A stretch of 64,000 nt of DNA from Bacillus_BA fengqiuensis. Lineage in GTDB: Bacteria > Bacillota > Bacilli > Bacillales > Bacillaceae_H. Below, piece after piece: positions 61,191-64,000 of this stretch. The stretch's first letter is position 1. Every line of letters begins with the position of its first letter. The position numbers and the translations under genes were made by a program. A model generated the notes under the pieces. It did no database searches. It was not told where the DNA came from and was given only the letters and a program-made list of their open reading frames with translations. The stretch lies in assembly GCA_030813035.1 (NCBI GenBank), contig JAUSTV010000007.1; one strand, given 5' to 3'.

Positions 61191-62720
61191 ATGAACGAGA
61201 AACAACGTTTAGAAAATACTCAAGTTAATTCTTCGGACAAAAAATCCGAAAAGGATTACAGCAAATATTTTGAAACGGTTTATATGCCTCCTTCGTTGAA
61301 GGATGCAAAGAAGCGTGGAAAAGAAGAAGTGAAGTACCATAGCGACTTCAAGATTGACGAGCAGTTTAGAGGCATGGGGGATGGCCGTAAGTTTTATATC
61401 CGCACATATGGCTGTCAAATGAACGAGCATGACACGGAAGTTATGTCCGGTATTTTCATGGCGCTTGGCTTTGAGCCGACAGATAGCGTGGAGGACGCAA
61501 ATGTCATTCTTTTAAATACATGTGCAATTCGGGAAAACGCGGAAAATAAAGTGTTTGGCGAAATTGGTCACTTAAAAGCATTAAAAAGAGAACGACCTGA
61601 CCTTCTTATCGGTGTGTGCGGCTGTATGTCCCAAGAAGAGTCAGTTGTGAACAAAATCTTAAGCAAGCATCAACATGTTGATATGATTTTCGGTACACAT
61701 AACATTCACCGCTTGCCATACATTTTACAGGAAGCTTATTTATCAAAAGCAATGGTAGTGGAAGTATGGTCAAAAGAAGGGGATGTTATCGAAAACCTTC
61801 CGAAAGTGCGTAAAGGAAATATTAAAGCGTGGGTAAACATTATGTACGGCTGTGACAAGTTCTGTACGTACTGTATCGTTCCGTATACTCGCGGGAAGGA
61901 ACGCAGCCGTCGTCCGGAAGAGATTATTCAAGAAGTGCGTCATTTAGCTGCACAAGGTTATCAAGAAATTACGCTATTGGGGCAAAACGTAAATGCATAC
62001 GGAAAAGACTTTGAAGACATCAAGTACGGTTTAGGAGATTTAATGGATGAAATCCGCAAAATTGATGTTGCCCGTATTCGTTTCACAACAAGCCACCCGC
62101 GTGACTTTGACGATCATCTAATCGAAGTGTTAGCAAAAGGCGGAAACTTAGTTGACCATATCCACTTACCGGTACAATCAGGAAGCACGGAAATTTTGAA
62201 AATCATGGCTCGTAAATATACACGTGAACAATATTTAGAGCTTGTACGTAAAATTAAAGAAGCAATCCCAACTGTTTCATTGACAACAGATATTATTGTT
62301 GGTTATCCGAACGAGACAGAAGAGCAGTTCGAAGAAACATTATCGCTTTATCGTGAAGTTGGCTTCGACAGTGCTTATACATTCATTTATTCACCGCGTG
62401 AAGGTACACCGGCTGCAAAAATGCAGGACAATGTACCAATGGAAGTGAAAAAAGAACGCCTGCAGCGCTTGAATGCGGTTGTAAATGAACTTTCTGCTCA
62501 AAAATTGAAGGAATATGAGGGGAAAGTTGTCGAAGTATTAGTAGAGGGTGAAAGTAAAAACAATCCGGATGTATTAGCCGGTTACACTCGCAAAAGCAAG
62601 CTTGTCAACTTTAAAGCATCAAAATCAGCCATCGGTAAACTTGTTAAAGTGAAAATTATCGAAGCGAAAACTTGGTCTTTAAATGGAGAAATGATAGAAG
62701 AAGTTGCAGAGGTGAAATAA
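61191..62720 (+). CDS. miaB: tRNA-2-methylthio-N6-dimethylallyladenosine synthase
   Basis: MiaB adds the methylthio group to i6A37 in tRNAs. The 509-residue radical-SAM enzyme has the UPF0004 domain with its cluster cysteines (TYGCQMNEHD, NTCAIRENAE, CGCMSQ), the radical-SAM CDKFCTYC motif and a C-terminal TRAM domain. The first 65 residues are the charged extension typical of Bacillus. ATG 61191 follows AAAGGAG. ymcA starts two bases after its stop. Confidence 0.97.
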   Translation: MNEKQRLENTQVNSSDKKSEKDYSKYFETVYMPPSLKDAKKRGKEEVKYHSDFKIDEQFRGMGDGRKFYIRTYGCQMNEHDTEVMSGIFMALGFEPTDSVEDANVILLNTCAIRENAENKVFGEIGHLKALKRERPDLLIGVCGCMSQEESVVNKILSKHQHVDMIFGTHNIHRLPYILQEAYLSKAMVVEVWSKEGDVIENLPKVRKGNIKAWVNIMYGCDKFCTYCIVPYTRGKERSRRPEEIIQEVRHLAAQGYQEITLLGQNVNAYGKDFEDIKYGLGDLMDEIRKIDVARIRFTTSHPRDFDDHLIEVLAKGGNLVDHIHLPVQSGSTEILKIMARKYTREQYLELVRKIKEAIPTVSLTTDIIVGYPNETEEQFEETLSLYREVGFDSAYTFIYSPREGTPAAKMQDNVPMEVKKERLQRLNAVVNELSAQKLKEYEGKVVEVLVEGESKNNPDVLAGYTRKSKLVNFKASKSAIGKLVKVKIIEAKTWSLNGEMIEEVAEVK

Positions 62721-62722
62721 CA

Positions 62723-63154
62723 ATGGCAGCATACACAAAAGACGAAATTGTACAACGTGCTCGGGAACTTGCAAAAATGATGGCGGAAACGGAAGAAGTA
62801 GAGTTCTTTAAACGTGCGGAAGCACAGTTGAACGAAAACCAAAAGGTTCGCGAAATGATTGCCAGCATTAAAAGCTTGCAAAAACAAGCAGTAAACTTCC
62901 AGCACTATGGAAAAGTGGAAGCATTAAAACAAGTGGAAGCAAAAATTGATGCCATTCAGGAAGAATTGGATGAGCTTCCGATTATTCAAGAGTTCAAAGA
63001 ATCCCAAGTTGTAGTCAATGATTTAATGCAATTAATAGCAAGCACGATTTCAAAACAGGTTACAGACCAAATCATTGAATCGACAGGCGGAGACCTTCTT
63101 CGCGGTGAGACCGGCTCCAAAGTGCGTTCCACAAACGGAATGGGTTGTCACTAA
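62723..63154 (+). CDS. ymcA: YmcA (RicA) regulatory protein
   Basis: This 143-residue helical protein (DUF964) is a subunit of the RicA-YlbF-YaaT complex, which acts with RNase Y on operon mRNA maturation and influences biofilm, competence and sporulation. Its C-terminus ends GMGCH, carrying a single cysteine that may take part in cluster binding. ATG 62723 follows AGAGGTG inside miaB, so the genes are coupled. Typical length. Confidence 0.94.
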   Translation: MAAYTKDEIVQRARELAKMMAETEEVEFFKRAEAQLNENQKVREMIASIKSLQKQAVNFQHYGKVEALKQVEAKIDAIQEELDELPIIQEFKESQVVVNDLMQLIASTISKQVTDQIIESTGGDLLRGETGSKVRSTNGMGCH

Positions 63155-63240
63155 AGAAAAGCGTAGGCGACTGTTCAATCTTGAGAAGTGTTAGAACTGC
63201 TGCACGGGAAATCGCTTTTTGGTTTCATGGACAGAAGTGG
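63153..63240 (+). repeat. AAGAAAAGCG-type dispersed repeat, copy C, after ymcA
   Basis: The sequence begins AAAGAAAAGCGTAGGCGACTG just after the ymcA stop and contains ATCGCTTTTTGG downstream, which can pair back. It resembles copies at 37629 and 59676 on the opposite strand. The gap to cotE (63154-63588) otherwise holds hairpins and promoters only. Confidence 0.4.
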
Positions 63241-63278
63241 AACGACCGAAAGATTAGAATCCGAAGTTGGGCAATAAG

Positions 63279-63304
63279 AAGAGCGGGACTAACCGCTCTT
63301 TTTT
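63279..63304 (+). terminator. Intrinsic terminator of miaB-ymcA
   Basis: AAGAGCGG pairs with CCGCTCTT around GACTAA, and a T-run follows. Confidence 0.9.
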
Positions 63305-63341
63305 ATTTTTCACTGTTAACGCTAAATAATTTGTTATTAAG

Positions 63342-63372
63342 AAAAAGGCTGGTTGAATAATCGGTCTTTTTT
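63342..63372 (+). terminator. Second T-run hairpin before cotE
   Basis: AAAAAGGCTGGTT pairs with AATCGGTCTTTTT (several G-U) and ends in TTTTTT. Two more hairpins follow: CTGTGAAGAG/CTCTTCACAG (63376-63401) and GGGGAGAAT/ATTCTCCCC (63412-63437). Confidence 0.7.
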
Positions 63373-63451
63373 AGGCTGTGAAGAGAGCTTGCTCTTCACA
63401 GTCTGAAAAAGGGGGAGAATATTTTCCAATTCTCCCCGTTTTGGAAAAGTG

Positions 63452-63480
63452 GTCATTCTTGGCACATGCGAGCATACAAT
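63452..63480 (+). promoter_or_regulatory. Sigma-E-like promoter of cotE
   Basis: GTCATTCT (63452-63459) and CATACAAT (63473-63480) are 13 bases apart. The -10 matches the sigma-E consensus. B. subtilis cotE has sigma-E and sigma-K promoters. Confidence 0.6.
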
Positions 63481-63529
63481 GAAGTATAGCGGTTTTTATG
63501 CTTTTTTAGTTTTATAAAACAACCGGCAA

Positions 63530-63554
63530 ACTGGCTATAAAACATGCATACAAT
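63530..63554 (+). promoter_or_regulatory. Second mother-cell promoter of cotE (sigma-K- or sigma-E-like)
   Basis: AC (63530-63531), 15 bases, then CATACAATG (63547-63555). This is close to sigma-K (AC, CATANNNTA) and repeats the upstream -10 exactly. It lies 34 bases before the start codon. Confidence 0.5.
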
Positions 63555-63587
63555 GAAATGAAGATTGTTTGAGGAGGGTATGTTCGC

Positions 63588-64000
63588 ATGTCAAATTATA
63601 GAGAAATTATTACAAAAGCCGTTGTTGGCAAAGGCAGAAAGTTTACACAGTCGTCTCATACGATTACACCGCCTAATCGACCAACAAGCATTCTTGGCTG
63701 CTGGGTCATCAATCATCGTTATCATGCTAAAAAACATGGAAATGCAGTGGAAGTAGAAGGCACATATGATATTAATACATGGTATTCGCACAAAGACAAT
63801 ACCAAAACAGAAGTGTGCACAGAGACGGTTTCCTATAAAGATGTCATTAAGCTTCGTTATAAAGATGAAGATGCGGTCAGTGATGATTGTGAAGTGATTG
63901 TCCGTGTTTTGCAACAGCCCAATTGCTTAGAATGCACCATTTCACCTAATGGTAATAAAGTGTTGGTGCAAGTTGAAAGAGAATTGCTGTCAGAAATTAT
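63588..64000 (+). CDS. cotE: Outer spore coat morphogenetic protein CotE, N-terminal part
   Basis: CotE directs assembly of the outer spore coat. The frame opens at ATG 63588 behind GAGGAGGG and encodes MSNYREIITKAVVGKGRKF, then YDINTWYSHKDNTKTEV, VLQQPNCLECTISPNGNK and VQVERELLSEI up to the window edge, 137 codons with no stop. This matches most of the roughly 180-residue CotE. Two mother-cell promoters precede it. Truncated only by the window end. Confidence 0.95.
   Translation, partial: MSNYREIITKAVVGKGRKFTQSSHTITPPNRPTSILGCWVINHRYHAKKHGNAVEVEGTYDINTWYSHKDNTKTEVCTETVSYKDVIKLRYKDEDAVSDDCEVIVRVLQQPNCLECTISPNGNKVLVQVERELLSEI

Noticed and set aside
63145..63360. 71-codon open frame after ymcA
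   Set aside because: It overlaps ymcA, contains the miaB-ymcA terminator and two hairpins, and lacks a ribosome site.
1..64000. CRISPR array, rRNA or tRNA genes
   Set aside because: No regularly spaced direct repeats and no rRNA or tRNA-like sequence were seen.

Overview
The window is one continuous piece of a low-to-moderate G+C, endospore-forming Bacillaceae chromosome. Gene order follows the Bacillus subtilis dxr-to-cotE segment closely: dxr-rasP-proS-polC, the rimP-nusA-infB-rbfA-truB-ribF-rpsO-pnp translation/RNA block, the dpaAB-asd-dapG-dapA dipicolinate/lysine block, rnjB-tepA-ylzJ-spoIIIE, the ymf cluster, pgsA-cinA-recA-rny-ymdB-spoVS, a 2-oxoacid:ferredoxin oxidoreductase pair, miaB-ymcA and the start of cotE. 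Sporulation genes (dpaA, dpaB, spoIIIE, spoVS, cotE) point to a spore former. The species cannot be fixed from the sequence alone. Nearly all genes are on the + strand and separated by clear hairpin terminators.

Two essential or near-essential DNA metabolism genes are interrupted by self-splicing introns of unrelated types. polC is split by a 2.8-kb group II intron (7549-10352). It begins GTGCG, ends in AC, carries a 34-nt domain V and encodes a reverse transcriptase/maturase with an HNH domain. Removing it restores a 1437-codon PolC. recA is split by a 962-nt group I intron (50916-51877) inside the DNA-binding loop L2 coding region. It encodes a small homing endonuclease that resembles the EDxHD/Vsr-like type. 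Removing it restores a 347-residue RecA.

The main departure from B. subtilis order is 35.0-42.1 kb. Here a GntR regulator is followed by a complete BMP-type nucleoside ABC transporter (nupNOPQ-like), with a good CodY-like box upstream of the binding-protein gene. This block is bracketed by two oppositely oriented copies of a palindromic element and a C-terminal fragment of an IS200/IS605-type TnpB, which indicates past transposon activity.

Intergenic spaces hold several small dispersed repeat families: a GTGTTCAAAAAG family, a GGCTGTCCCATAAG family and an AAGAAAAGCG family. Regulatory sites that can be read include a sigma-A promoter with an adjoining LexA-like box before recA, sigma-A promoters before rpsO and the oxidoreductase genes, a sigma-H-like promoter before spoVS and two CATACAAT -10 elements before cotE.

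Functionally, the window joins isoprenoid synthesis and membrane proteolysis, replication, transcription-translation coupling and ribosome maturation, RNA decay (PNPase, RNase J2, RNase Y), diaminopimelate/dipicolinate supply for wall and spore, chromosome segregation, nucleoside uptake, phospholipid synthesis, SOS repair and tRNA modification. Apart from the introns and the mobile-element scars, I saw no cluster that looks like a wholly new system.
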